Positions 42,407 to 51,338 of a stretch of 64,000 nt of DNA are shown here, piece by piece. Source of the DNA: JBFMFB01 sp040752115 (lineage in GTDB: Bacteria > Pseudomonadota > Gammaproteobacteria > Burkholderiales > Sulfuricellaceae). The position numbers and the translations under genes were made by a program. Under the pieces are notes generated by a model. That model was given only the letters and a program-made list of their open reading frames with translations. It had not been told where the DNA came from and did not search any database. How positions within the stretch are numbered: the stretch's first letter is position 1; the number at the start of each line of letters is the position of its first letter. The stretch lies in the NCBI GenBank assembly GCA_040752115.1, contig JBFMFB010000005.1, positions 29,766 to 93,765 on the forward strand, given 5' to 3'.

Positions 42407-42784
42407 GGACAGGATTAACAGGATTTCGCAGGATTTACAGGATTGGGTCGGGTGCGGCTGACAGCGACACGTCCTCCAGGGGGTGACGCATGAAAAATTT
42501 CCTCCCAGCGGTAAGATTGCCAATTTTTTCTGTCAATCCTGAGAAATCCTGTGAATCCTGTCTGATTCTCCAACCCGCTTCACGCAGCCGTGGAGGGCTG
42601 TTCATCATTGAGTACGGTGCGGCCCGAGAGCGGCACGTTCTCCAAGGGGTGATACATGAAAAACTCCCTCGCGGTGGCAAGATTTCCAGATTTTTTCCTG
42701 TAAATCCTGAGAAATCCTGTGAATCCTGTCTGATTTTCCAATCTGCTTCAGGCAGCCGCGGGGAGCCGCATCATCATCGTCAGC
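42407..42784. repeat. AGGATT repeats and tandem duplication of the accD 3' flank
   Basis: Two direct units of about 167 bp (approximately 42451-42617 and 42618-42784) share CACGT[C/T]CTCCA...GGGGTGA, ATGAAAAA, the string GAGAAATCCTGTGAATCCTG and TTCANGCAGCCG. The second unit includes the accD stop codon and last codons, so the first is a decayed copy of the accD end. AGGATT units at 42407-42444 lie inverted to those inside the units. No gene is supported in the 42396-42747 gap. Confidence 0.7.
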
Positions 42785-43614
42785 AGGCTCGCGAGTTTGT
42801 CGCGCAGTTCGCGCCGGTCCACGATCAGGTCGATGGCGCCGTGCTCCAGCAGGAACTCGGCGCGCTGGAAGCCTTCCGGTAGGGTTTCGCGCACCGTCTG
42901 CTCGATCACGCGCGGGCCGGCGAAGCCGATCAGGGCATTGGGCTCTGCCACGATCACGTCGCCGAGCATGGCGAAGCTGGCGGAGACTCCGCCCATGGTC
43001 GGATCGGTCAGCACCGAGATGAACGGCAGCCGGGCGTTGGAGAGCTGGGTCAGCGCGGCGCTGGTTTTCGCCATCTGGAACAGGGAAAACAGAGATTCCT
43101 GCATGCGCGCGCCGCCGCTGGCGGAAAAGCATACGAACGGCAGATTTTGCTCGACGCACACCTGCACCCCGCGCACGAAGCGCTCTCCCACCACCGAGCC
43201 CATGGAGCCGCCCATGAACTTGAATTCGAACGCGGCGGCCACCAGCGGAATGGTTTTGACGCTGCCCTGCATCACCACCAGCGCGTCCGTTTCGCCGGTC
43301 TGCATCTGCGCGTCCACGATGCGGTCGGCATAGCGCTTGCCGTCCTTGAATTTGAGAATGTCCAGCGGCATGACTTCGGCGCCGATTTCGTACCGGCCTT
43401 CCGGGTCAAGCAGCATGTCAAGGCGGGATCTGGCCGAAATGCGGTTGTGGTGGCCGCACTTGGGGCACACTTCCAGATTTTTTTCCAGATCGGCGCGGTA
43501 CAGCACCGCTTCGCACGAGGGGCATTTGCTCCACAGGCCCTCGGGCACGGTTTTCTTGGCGCCGCTGATCTTGCGCTTGATCTTGGGGGGCAGTAGTTTC
43601 TGAAACCAGCTCAT
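42748..43614 (-). CDS. accD: Acetyl-CoA carboxylase carboxyltransferase subunit beta
   Basis: It forms malonyl-CoA with AccA. The 288-residue protein has the N-terminal zinc ribbon (CPSCEAVLYRADLEKNLEVC then PKCGHHN), the carboxyltransferase core with SASGGARMQES and LTDPTMGGVSASFAMLGDV, and IGFAGPRVIEQTVRE. The end LPAAA is reached inside a tandem repeat. The ATG at 43614 is preferred over the open frame upstream. It follows trpA by 25 bp, so it is probably co-transcribed with the trp genes. Confidence 0.96.
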   Translation of the reverse strand: MSWFQKLLPPKIKRKISGAKKTVPEGLWSKCPSCEAVLYRADLEKNLEVCPKCGHHNRISARSRLDMLLDPEGRYEIGAEVMPLDILKFKDGKRYADRIVDAQMQTGETDALVVMQGSVKTIPLVAAAFEFKFMGGSMGSVVGERFVRGVQVCVEQNLPFVCFSASGGARMQESLFSLFQMAKTSAALTQLSNARLPFISVLTDPTMGGVSASFAMLGDVIVAEPNALIGFAGPRVIEQTVRETLPEGFQRAEFLLEHGAIDLIVDRRELRDKLASLLTMMMRLPAAA

Positions 43615-43639
43615 GGTTGTTTCCTTTCGGTCGACCGCG

Positions 43640-44440
43640 TCATTGCGCGTCCAGCGCGTCGCGGATGCTTTTGACCAGGGTGTACACATTCTCCGGCGCC
43701 GTTTCCGGTGCCGAATTCTCGATTTCCTGCACGATGCGGCTGCCGATCACTACGGCGTCGGCAAACTGCGCCACAAGGCGGGCGGTTTCGCCGTCGCGGA
43801 TGCCGAAGCCCACGCCCACCGGCAGATTGGCCTGGGTGCGGATTTCCGGAATCTTGCGCGCCACTTCCTCCAGATCGAGGTGAGCGGCGCCGGTCACGCC
43901 CTTGAGCGAGACGTAGTAGATGAAGCCCCGTGCCAGTTGCGCCACCTGCGCAATGCGCGAGGATGGCGTGGTGGGGGAGAGAAGAAAGATCGGGTCGATG
44001 CCGTGACGGTTCAGCGCTTCCGCCAGGCCGGCGCTTTCCTCGGGCGGGCAGTCAACGGTCAGCACGCCGTCCACCCCGCTTTGCGCCGCCGCGGCAGCAA
44101 ATTTCTCGTAGCCCATCGCCTCGACCGGGTTGAGGTAGCCCATCAGCACCACCGGCGTGGAAGCGTTAGTCTTGCGGAACTCGGCGACGAAGCCCAGCAC
44201 GTCCTTCAGGCTGGTGCCGTGCTCGAGCGCCCGCTCGCTGGCGCGCTGGATGGTCGGGCCGTCCGCCATCGGATCGGAAAACGGCACCCCCAGCTCGATC
44301 AGGTCCACGCCGGCTTCCACCAGCTTGTGCATCAGCGGCACGGTGAGCGCGGGCGCAGGGTCGCCGGCGGTGAAAAAGGGGATCAGGGCCTTGCGGCCCT
44401 GCTGCTTGAGTTGCGCGAAAGTTGTCTGGATTCTGGACAT
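43640..44440 (-). CDS. trpA: Tryptophan synthase alpha chain
   Basis: It cleaves indole-3-glycerol phosphate to indole, channelled to TrpB. The 266-residue TIM barrel has IPFFTAGDP, the catalytic glutamate region DLIELGVPFSDPMADGP, PEESAGL, and VGFGIRDGETA near the phosphate site. It is separated from trpB by a 56-bp gap containing a REP-like palindrome. Confidence 0.96.
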   Translation of the reverse strand: MSRIQTTFAQLKQQGRKALIPFFTAGDPAPALTVPLMHKLVEAGVDLIELGVPFSDPMADGPTIQRASERALEHGTSLKDVLGFVAEFRKTNASTPVVLMGYLNPVEAMGYEKFAAAAAQSGVDGVLTVDCPPEESAGLAEALNRHGIDPIFLLSPTTPSSRIAQVAQLARGFIYYVSLKGVTGAAHLDLEEVARKIPEIRTQANLPVGVGFGIRDGETARLVAQFADAVVIGSRIVQEIENSAPETAPENVYTLVKSIRDALDAQ

Positions 44441-44450
44441 GGGGTTTTGT

Positions 44451-44490
44451 GGTTGGCGGGTTACGGCGCGGGGCGCCTAACCCACCCTAC
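44451..44490. repeat. REP-like palindrome between trpB and trpA
   Basis: GGCGGGTTACGGCGC pairs with GCGCCTAACCCACC around GGG, ending CCTAC. It is placed inside the trp operon and may influence the relative amounts of TrpB and TrpA message. Confidence 0.6.
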
Positions 44491-44496
44491 ATGAAT

Positions 44497-45696
44497 TTAA
44501 AATTTTATTCCGGATAGCTCTGCCACCGTGTTCATATCCTTGTCGCCGCGGCCCGACAGGTTGACCAGCAGGATCTTGTCCCTGGACAGCGTGGGGGCAA
44601 GCTTGGCGGCATGGGCTAGCGCGTGGCTCGATTCCAGGGCCGGGATGATGCCTTCGAAGCGGCACAGGTCGTGGAATGCCTGCAGTGCTTCGCCGTCGGT
44701 CACGGCGACGTATTCGGCGCGGCCGCTGTCCTTGAGCCAGCAGTGTTCGGGTCCGACGCCGGGGTAGTCCAGGCCGGCGGAGATCGAATGGGTTTCGATG
44801 ATCTGGCCGTTTTCGTCCTGCATCAGGTAGACCCGGTTGCCGTGCAATACGCCGGGACGGCCGGCGTTGAGGGGTGCGGCGTGCTTGCCGGTTTCAAGGC
44901 CGAGTCCGGCGGCTTCGACGCCGATCAGGCGCACGTCCTCATCCTCGATGTAGGGATAAAACAGTCCGATGGCATTGGAGCCGCCGCCCACGCAGGCGAT
45001 GACCGCGTCCGGCTGGCGTCCGGCGAGTTCCGGCATCTGCGTTTTTGCTTCGCGCCCGATCACTGCCTGGAAATCCCGTACCATCATGGGATAGGGGTGC
45101 GGGCCGGCGGCGGTGCCGAAAATGTAAAAGGTGCTCTCGACGTTGGTCACCCAGTCGCGGATGGCTTCGTTGCAGGCGTCCTTGAGCGTCTTCGAGCCGC
45201 TTTCGACGGGAATCACGGTTGCGCCCAGCAGCTTCATGCGGTAGACATTGGGCGCCTGGCGCTTGACGTCTTCCGCGCCCATGTACACCACGCATTCCAG
45301 ACCGTAGCGCGCCGCCACGGTGGCGGTCGCCACGCCGTGCTGTCCGGCGCCGGTTTCCGCGATCACGCGCTTCTTGCCCATGCGCCGGGCAAGCAGCGCC
45401 TGGCCGACGGTGTTGTTGATCTTGTGGGCGCCGGTGTGGTTGAGGTCTTCGCGTTTGAGGTAAATCTGCGCGCCGTCGAGATGCTCCGACCAGCCTTTGG
45501 CATGGTAGATCGGGCTGGGGCGGCCGACATAGTGCTTGAGTTCGTAGGCGAGTTCGGCCTGAAACGCCGGATCGTCGCGGTAGCGCAGGTACTGCTGCCG
45601 CAGCTCATCCACCGCCGTAATCAGTGTTTCCGCCATGAAAATGCCGCCGTACGGCCCGAAATGGCCGTTTTGGTCGGGCAGATCATACCTCTGCAT
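44497..45696 (-). CDS. trpB: Tryptophan synthase beta chain
   Basis: The PLP enzyme joins indole and serine. The 399-residue protein has FGPYGGIFMAETLI, the PLP lysine in NHTGAHKINNTVGQALLA, ETGAGQHGVATATVAA and CVGGGSNAIGLF. The ATG at 45696 lies 14 bp inside the end of trpF, so translation is coupled. Confidence 0.97.
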   Translation of the reverse strand: MQRYDLPDQNGHFGPYGGIFMAETLITAVDELRQQYLRYRDDPAFQAELAYELKHYVGRPSPIYHAKGWSEHLDGAQIYLKREDLNHTGAHKINNTVGQALLARRMGKKRVIAETGAGQHGVATATVAARYGLECVVYMGAEDVKRQAPNVYRMKLLGATVIPVESGSKTLKDACNEAIRDWVTNVESTFYIFGTAAGPHPYPMMVRDFQAVIGREAKTQMPELAGRQPDAVIACVGGGSNAIGLFYPYIEDEDVRLIGVEAAGLGLETGKHAAPLNAGRPGVLHGNRVYLMQDENGQIIETHSISAGLDYPGVGPEHCWLKDSGRAEYVAVTDGEALQAFHDLCRFEGIIPALESSHALAHAAKLAPTLSRDKILLVNLSGRGDKDMNTVAELSGIKF

Positions 45697-46303
45697 TGCG
45701 CACTCCTTGCACGAACGCGGCAATCTTCGCCGCATCCTTGATCCCCCTGGCCGCTTCAACGCCGCTCGAGACGTCCACCGCCCAGGGTTTGACCCTTCTC
45801 ACCGCGGTTTCCACGTTCGAAGGATCGAGCCCGCCGGATAGGACAACCGGCAGCGGCAATTGCGCGGGAATCAGCCCCCAGTCGAAGGATTTTCCGGTAC
45901 CGCCGGCTACGCCTTCGACCCAGGCATCCAGCAGCAGGCCCTTGGCGTCGGGGTAAAAATCCGCATATTGTATCAAATCCACCCCGGTTTTGACGCGCAC
46001 CGCTTTCAGATAGGGCATGCCGAAGCGGCGGCAGAATTCCGGCGGCTCCTCGCCGTGGAATTGCAACAGGTCGAGATGCAACTGATGCAGCACCGCTTCC
46101 ACTTCTTCTGCTTCGGGATTGACGAACAGGCCGACCGTGGTGACGAACGGCGGCAGCGCCCGGGCGATTTCGCTCGCCTGGGCGACGGTGACGTGGCGCG
46201 GGCTGGGCGGGTAGAACACCAGGCCGATGGCGTCCGCACCGGCACGGGCCGCTGCGAGGCCGTCTTCCGCGCGGGTGATGCCGCAAATCTTGATTCGGGT
46301 CAC
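45683..46303 (-). CDS. trpF: Phosphoribosylanthranilate isomerase
   Basis: The 206-residue TIM barrel starts (GTG at 46303) TRIKICGITRAEDGLAAARA, with AIGLVFYPPSPRHV, LDLLQFHGEEPPEFC, LLLDAWVEGVAGGTGKSFDW and the phosphate-site end AVDVSSGVEAARGIKD. It lies between truA and trpB as in Pseudomonas and many betaproteobacteria. The GTG start is chosen because the family begins within a residue or two of it. Confidence 0.95.
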   Translation of the reverse strand: MTRIKICGITRAEDGLAAARAGADAIGLVFYPPSPRHVTVAQASEIARALPPFVTTVGLFVNPEAEEVEAVLHQLHLDLLQFHGEEPPEFCRRFGMPYLKAVRVKTGVDLIQYADFYPDAKGLLLDAWVEGVAGGTGKSFDWGLIPAQLPLPVVLSGGLDPSNVETAVRRVKPWAVDVSSGVEAARGIKDAAKIAAFVQGVRNAEV

Positions 46304-46352
46304 GATGGAAACCGTTCTGGAAAACCGCAAATTCTAACCCAAAAACGTCATT

Positions 46353-47159
46353 TCACCGCGAACGGCCCTCAAGGGCGCGAATGAACGCGAATTGGTCCGG
46401 GAGGTTTTCGGGCAGGCCCCACATCGGTTCGTAGGCGATGCCGGCGAGGTACAGCCCGCCAGGCGCGAAGGTCGGCGCTGCCCGCGTCCGGTCGCGGCTT
46501 TCCAGCAGCTCCTTGATCCAGTCGGGCGGATGTTTGCCCTTGCCGACATAGACCAGGCTGCCGACGATGTTGCGCACCATGTGGTGCAGAAAGGCGTTGG
46601 CGGAAAGGTCGAATTCGATGCAGTCGCCGCTGCGGCGGATGTCCAGCTTCGTCATGCAGCGCACCGGCGACTTGGCCTGGCATTCGGCGGCACGGAAGGC
46701 GCTGAAATCGTGTTCGCCGATGAGATGGTCCGCGCCTTCCTGCATGGCTTCGACATTCAGCGGCAGATGGAACCAGCCGGTACTGCCGGCCGCCAGCGCC
46801 GGGCGGACCGGGCGATTGAGCAGCAGGTAGAGGTAGCGCCGTTCCTTCGCGGAAAAGCGGGCATGGAACTCGTCGGCCACCGGCAGCGCCCACAGGACGC
46901 CGATGCTGTCCGGCAGCAGGGCATTGGTGCCGCGCACCCAGGCGGAGAGCGGCCGCTCAGCGGAGGTGTCGAAATGCACCACTTGGGCGAGGGCGTGCAC
47001 GCCGGTGTCGGTGCGGCCGGCGGTGATGGTGCGGACCGGTTCTCCGGCGATGGCGGAAAGCGCCTGCTCCAGTGCATCCTGCACGCCGCAGCCGGAAGGC
47101 TGGCTTTGCCAGCCGCAGAACCGGCTGCCGTCATATTCGAGTCCGAGGGCGATTCTCAT
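46353..47159 (-). CDS. truA: tRNA pseudouridine synthase A
   Basis: It makes pseudouridine at positions 38-40 of tRNA anticodon arms. The 268-residue protein has RIALGLEYDGSRFCGWQSQ, the catalytic Asp in TAGRTDTGVHAL, ERRYLYLLLN and AFLHHMVRNIVGSLV. It starts in an ATGA overlap with the CbiQ-like gene. Position between fimV and trpF is the conserved order. Confidence 0.95.
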   Translation of the reverse strand: MRIALGLEYDGSRFCGWQSQPSGCGVQDALEQALSAIAGEPVRTITAGRTDTGVHALAQVVHFDTSAERPLSAWVRGTNALLPDSIGVLWALPVADEFHARFSAKERRYLYLLLNRPVRPALAAGSTGWFHLPLNVEAMQEGADHLIGEHDFSAFRAAECQAKSPVRCMTKLDIRRSGDCIEFDLSANAFLHHMVRNIVGSLVYVGKGKHPPDWIKELLESRDRTRAAPTFAPGGLYLAGIAYEPMWGLPENLPDQFAFIRALEGRSR

Positions 47160-47779
47160 AGCGACAATAGTATGATCAGCGCCACGGCCAACAGCAAGGC
47201 CGCAGCGTCGCGCCACGTCAGGCGGCCCGCCTCCAGCGTTACGCTTTCCAATTCGCCGGGCGCGGGGGCGAGGGCAGAGCGCAGTTTCAGCCACCATTCG
47301 CCCGCGCCCTTCGCCCGTTCCTGTTCGGCATAGTGCAGAGTAAGCCAGATTCGCACGGCGAACTTTTCCGCATCGAGGCCGAGAAAACTGAAAGGCCGCA
47401 GCAGCAGGTACAGCCCGGCCAGCAAGTCGTTGCGGGAACAGGCGGCGAGCAGAAGCGAGAGTCCTGCGAGCAGCATAGCGAGCCGCCATGCCTGCATCCC
47501 ACCCGCTTCCAGGCCCTGCGCGGTGGGGCTGGCGGCGCCGAGCGACGGCAGCAGCGGGTCGCCCGGAGTGGCGAAGGCGTAAATCAGCAGCAGCGAGAGC
47601 AGCAGCCAGCGGGTGCGGCGCAGCAGGCGGCCAAACCCGCTCGCCCGCGCCGCCGCCAGCAACAAACCCAGAAGCAGGCTCAAAGCAAGAAGGGATGGCA
47701 TGCGCAGCCACTGGATGGCGACCGCGAGCATGAGCCACAGCAGGATTTTCGTGGCCGGGTGGAGCGGGATGTTGTGCAA
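47156..47779 (-). CDS. CbiQ/EcfT-family ECF transporter transmembrane component
   Basis: The 207-residue membrane protein starts MHNIPLHPATKILLWLMLAV and has five or so hydrophobic helices. The family signature region near the middle (DLLAGLYLLLRPFSFLGLDAEKFAVRIWLT) resembles EcfT coupling helices. No ATPase or substrate-binding S component is adjacent, so the substrate cannot be inferred. It is inserted between fimV and truA and overlaps truA by 4 bp. Confidence 0.8.
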   Translation of the reverse strand: MHNIPLHPATKILLWLMLAVAIQWLRMPSLLALSLLLGLLLAAARASGFGRLLRRTRWLLLSLLLIYAFATPGDPLLPSLGAASPTAQGLEAGGMQAWRLAMLLAGLSLLLAACSRNDLLAGLYLLLRPFSFLGLDAEKFAVRIWLTLHYAEQERAKGAGEWWLKLRSALAPAPGELESVTLEAGRLTWRDAAALLLAVALIILLSL

Positions 47780-47789
47780 GGTAGTTTGC

Positions 47790-47811
47790 CCCCTCCCCAG
47801 CGGGGAGAGGG
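47790..47811. repeat. Short G/C hairpin
   Basis: CCCTCCCC-agc-GGGGAGAGGG, of the same kind as the hairpins inserted in hsdM (6119-6143). It lies in the 55-bp gap between fimV and the CbiQ-like gene. Confidence 0.55.
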
Positions 47812-47834
47812 TATGTTGCCGGAAGACTGGTCAA

Positions 47835-50800
47835 TCAACCCAAGGAATCAAGCAGCGCCCTGGCGTCATCCTGCTGCTGCGGCGTTCCTTCCTTGAGCAC
47901 TTCCTCCAGAATTTCGCGGGCGCCTTCCCGGTCGCCCATCTCCTTGTAGGCGCGCGCCAAATCCAACTTGGTTGCCACTTCCTGGGAATCGGTTTCGGCG
48001 GGTTCCCTTGTGCCTGTTGCCGAAGCGGCCGGTTCTCCCAGCTCCAGGCTGAGCCCGGACAAATCCAGATCCGGCGCGGGTTTTGGCTGCGCCGCGGGTT
48101 CGCTGGTGCTTGCGGGCGCTTCCGGCGTTTCCATTTCGAAATCGAAGTCGAGGCCGCCTTCGGGCGCGGTTGCCGATTCGATGACGATGGATTCTTCTTC
48201 CGGCGCGGGTTGAGTGCTGGTTTCGGTTTCCGCCGGGGTGGCAATGTCCGGCGCCAGGGTATCGAGGCTGAGTGCTGGTTCTTCTGCCGCTGCGGGCATT
48301 TCTTCGCTCGCGACGGGCGCTTCCTCCTCGGTGACGGCAAATTCAGGCAGTGCCGGAGCTTCGGTTGGTTGCGGCGGTGCGGTTTCGGGGGCCGCGAGAA
48401 GCGTGTCCATATCCAGCGCCAAGCCGGCAACCTCCGCCGTGCCGCCGGTTGCTTCGGCCGTGGGTGCCGGTTCTGCGGACGTTTCGATGACGCCGAGGTC
48501 GAACTCGAGTGCCTGATCCGCCGCGGCGGATGGGGCAGGGGCTTGCGTCGGCTGGCTTTCTTCGGTTGCCGCCGGGGCTTCGTCGAGCTTGAAATCCAGG
48601 CCGAGCGAAAGGTCGGCCTGTGCAGCCGCTTCGGCTTCCACGGCAATTTCGCGGCTCGGTGCATGCTGTTCGGCGACTGCGGTTTGTTCCTCCTTGCCGA
48701 GGTCGAAATCAAGGTCGGGCAGCACTTGTTCGAGAGAGGCTTCATCCTGCGCCGGAGCGGTAGCAGGCGTACCTTCTGGCTCTTCTTCCGGTTCGAAATC
48801 CAGATCCGGAGAAGTGTCCTCCGGGGCGGGCTCAGGCACGTTCGTTCCCGGCATCAGGTCTTCGTCAGCGTCGGAGGCCGCCGCAGCCGGCGCCATATCC
48901 AGTATTTCGGCTAACCCGTCGCCGGCCGGCATCTCGGCGGAAGCCGCCTTGCCGCCGAACAGCGGATTGTTGGGATCCAGCGCACGGCCCATCTCGGCCG
49001 CCCTTAGCCAGATCGGATTGCTCTGGCCGCCAGTTACTGCATACAGCTCGCCAGCCAGAGTTTCGAAGGCGAGCAGATTCTTGCGGCCCGCGTAAATTTC
49101 CAGCAGCTTGAGGTAGATTTCGTGGCGGCCCGGGTCCTTCAGCAAGGATTCCTTGAGGATTTCCTCGGCCTGGGCATCGCGGCCGTAGGCCATATAAACT
49201 TCGGCTTCGGCGATGGGGTCTACTTCGTTGGTGTCGATCGTGCCCATCCCGATCTGGCTGAAATCGGTGAGGAACGAGGTATCGCCGGTGTCGATCACGC
49301 CGCCCGAGGTTTCGCCCAACACGGTGTTCACCTTCAGGTCGCCGCCGGTCATGATGCTGTCTTCGAAGCTGGCGAGATTCTTCTTGCGTTTCTGGCCCAG
49401 CGCCATGAAGCCGAGCAGGCCGGTCAGGAGGAGCGCGAGTCCGCCCCCCGCAAGGTAGATGGGGTTGGCGAGCAGATCGTCAAGCAGGCTGGGCTCCGGC
49501 TGCTTCGGTGCCGGCGCCGGTTTCGGTCTGGCTTCTGCCGGCCTCTTGACGGGCGGTTTGGGCGCTTCGGCCGGCTTTGCCGTTTCCGCGGGTTTGGCTG
49601 TTTCAGGTTTGACGGGTGCCGCTTTTTCAGGCTCAACCGGCTTCGGCGCTTCGGCCGCGGGTTTCGCGGCAGCCGCCTGTTTTTGCAGTTCCGCCAGATT
49701 CTTGTCCTTGATGGCAAGGAGCTGCTGCATTTCCTTGATGTTTTTTTCCAGGGCGGCGATACGCTCGTTGGTCTCCTTGATGGATTTTTCGCGGGCGGTT
49801 GCTTCCTCCTGCAAGGTATGCAGCCGTTCCTGCAGCGCCTTTACGTCCTTGCCGGCGGACGGGATTTCTCCCTTGGACAACCTGAGGACGTCTTTGGAGG
49901 CTTCTTTGGCAGGGGCGGCCTTGTCCTCCACGGCAGTGGTGATCTTGCCGCTGGCGGACTGTTTTGCTGCTTTTTCTTCGGCTGCCGCCGATTCGGTCAC
50001 CGCCGTTGCCAGTTTTTGGCGATAGGCGTTCCAGTCCGCGGTGTGAGCCTTGATTTCGCGGGCTGCCTCCGGCTTGTCGATTGCCGCGACCTGCGAGGTT
50101 TCCGGGACGCGAAGAATCTGGCCGGTTTTGAGGCGATTCATGTTGTTGCCGGCGAATGCCTGCCGGTTGGACTGGTACAGGGCGACCAGCATCTGTTCCA
50201 GGCTGTAGCCTTCGGCTTTTAGCTCCTTGGCTATTCCGGCCAGGGTCTCGCCTTTTTTGACCGGCCCGTAGGTATCCTTCGCCATCTTCGCGGCTGCCTG
50301 TTCACCCGCAGGTGGAGCCTCGCCTGTGGTCGGCGCAGCCGGACCGGCTTGGGCGGCTTCGGGACGCTGCTTGGCGGCAGGCTTTTCGGCGGGTTTGGTT
50401 GCCGGTTTTGCGGGAGCGGCTTGGGCGGGCGGAGCGGAAGGTTCCGCTGCTGCTACCGGGGGCTGGGGTGCGGATGGCTCCGCCTTGACGACCGGCACGT
50501 CGACCGGCTGCACCGCCTCGGGGGGCTCGGCGTAGCCCGGCGGATCGAGCAGCACGGTGTATTCGCGCACCAGGCGGCCAGCGGGCCAGTTCAGCTCGAT
50601 CAGCATGTCCAGGAAAGGTTCGTTGACCGGCTGAACGGTGCTGATCTTGAGGATGGGGGCGCCAGCCTTGCTCTGGTCGATGGAAAATTTGATCCCGAGG
50701 AGCGCGGGTGAGCGCTCGATTTTGGCTTCCTTGAAAGCTTCCGCGGAGGCCAGGCGCGGCACGAGCGCATCCAGCTCGCCCTTCTGCACCGAAAGCAGCT

Positions 50801-50936
50801 CGATCTCGCCCCGCAGCGGCTGCCCCATGGACGAAGTGACGACAAGCTTCCCCAGCCCCGCCGGATAAGCGGACAGCGGCAACATTAGCAGCACACCGGC
50901 ATTGAGCCATGCTTTTATAGTAGATTTGCGCACCAT
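47835..50936 (-). CDS. fimV: FimV/HubP-type polar hub protein
   Basis: This large inner-membrane protein organises the cell pole, type IV pilus assembly and twitching. The 1033-residue product has a signal peptide (1-25), the FimV N-terminal domain (about 26-135; LGKLVVTSSMGQPLRGEIEL), a LysM-like peptidoglycan-binding region (about 218-280; GETLAGIAKELKAEGYSLEQ), a coiled coil (about 360-420), a membrane helix (about 490-512), a very acidic Ala/Pro-rich cytoplasmic region, and the conserved C-terminal TPR-like FimV motif (DLARAYKEMGDREGAREILE). Position usg-fimV-truA is conserved. No pilus genes are in the window. Confidence 0.94.
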   Translation of the reverse strand: MVRKSTIKAWLNAGVLLMLPLSAYPAGLGKLVVTSSMGQPLRGEIELLSVQKGELDALVPRLASAEAFKEAKIERSPALLGIKFSIDQSKAGAPILKISTVQPVNEPFLDMLIELNWPAGRLVREYTVLLDPPGYAEPPEAVQPVDVPVVKAEPSAPQPPVAAAEPSAPPAQAAPAKPATKPAEKPAAKQRPEAAQAGPAAPTTGEAPPAGEQAAAKMAKDTYGPVKKGETLAGIAKELKAEGYSLEQMLVALYQSNRQAFAGNNMNRLKTGQILRVPETSQVAAIDKPEAAREIKAHTADWNAYRQKLATAVTESAAAEEKAAKQSASGKITTAVEDKAAPAKEASKDVLRLSKGEIPSAGKDVKALQERLHTLQEEATAREKSIKETNERIAALEKNIKEMQQLLAIKDKNLAELQKQAAAAKPAAEAPKPVEPEKAAPVKPETAKPAETAKPAEAPKPPVKRPAEARPKPAPAPKQPEPSLLDDLLANPIYLAGGGLALLLTGLLGFMALGQKRKKNLASFEDSIMTGGDLKVNTVLGETSGGVIDTGDTSFLTDFSQIGMGTIDTNEVDPIAEAEVYMAYGRDAQAEEILKESLLKDPGRHEIYLKLLEIYAGRKNLLAFETLAGELYAVTGGQSNPIWLRAAEMGRALDPNNPLFGGKAASAEMPAGDGLAEILDMAPAAAASDADEDLMPGTNVPEPAPEDTSPDLDFEPEEEPEGTPATAPAQDEASLEQVLPDLDFDLGKEEQTAVAEQHAPSREIAVEAEAAAQADLSLGLDFKLDEAPAATEESQPTQAPAPSAAADQALEFDLGVIETSAEPAPTAEATGGTAEVAGLALDMDTLLAAPETAPPQPTEAPALPEFAVTEEEAPVASEEMPAAAEEPALSLDTLAPDIATPAETETSTQPAPEEESIVIESATAPEGGLDFDFEMETPEAPASTSEPAAQPKPAPDLDLSGLSLELGEPAASATGTREPAETDSQEVATKLDLARAYKEMGDREGAREILEEVLKEGTPQQQDDARALLDSLG

Positions 50937-51030
50937 GCCACCCTCGAGTTTTTCAGCTTTAGGATAAATAAACTAACATCATGGGGTTAGGGATGCAAGC
51001 TAAACTTACACATCATGAAAAAACGTTAAG

Positions 51031-51338
51031 AAAGCGCTGAAAGTGCGGCTGCGCGGGCGAATCGCGGTGTTCGCTCTCTCGCCTATCTCGCTGCCATCAT
51101 CCCGCGATCCGGTGAAACATCCGGGCTAGGGAAGTTCTGAAAAAGTGGCTGTGCGGGCGAATCGCTGCGTTGCGCGGTGCTCGCTTCCTCGCCTATCCTT
51201 TTGATATGTAGCTCCCGCGGCCCTGACGGGCTTAACTTCGCTGCGCGAAGTGAGCGTCCGCTGAAACTTCGTTTTTTCGGTCGCTGTGCGCCGGGCGCCT
51301 TGCGCTTCATCCCGCTCGCGCACTTATTCAGAGCTTCC
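51031..51338. mobile_element. MITE-like element, copy 2 plus decayed partial copy
   Basis: 51130-51338 repeats the element of 7542-7684 with the same ends (GGAAGTTCTGAAAAAGTG at the left, TTATTCAGAGCTTCC at the right). It carries about 66 extra bases between GATATGT and CGGTCGCTG that contain their own small hairpin (CTTCGCTGCGCGAAG). 51031-51120 is a diverged, right-truncated copy of the left half. Together they fill the 402-bp gap between the asd paralogue and fimV; no gene is supported there. Confidence 0.75.

Noticed and set aside
42490..42882. 130-codon plus-strand ORF with an internal protein repeat
   Set aside because: The protein repeat is produced by the 167-bp tandem DNA duplication and the ORF is antisense to accD.
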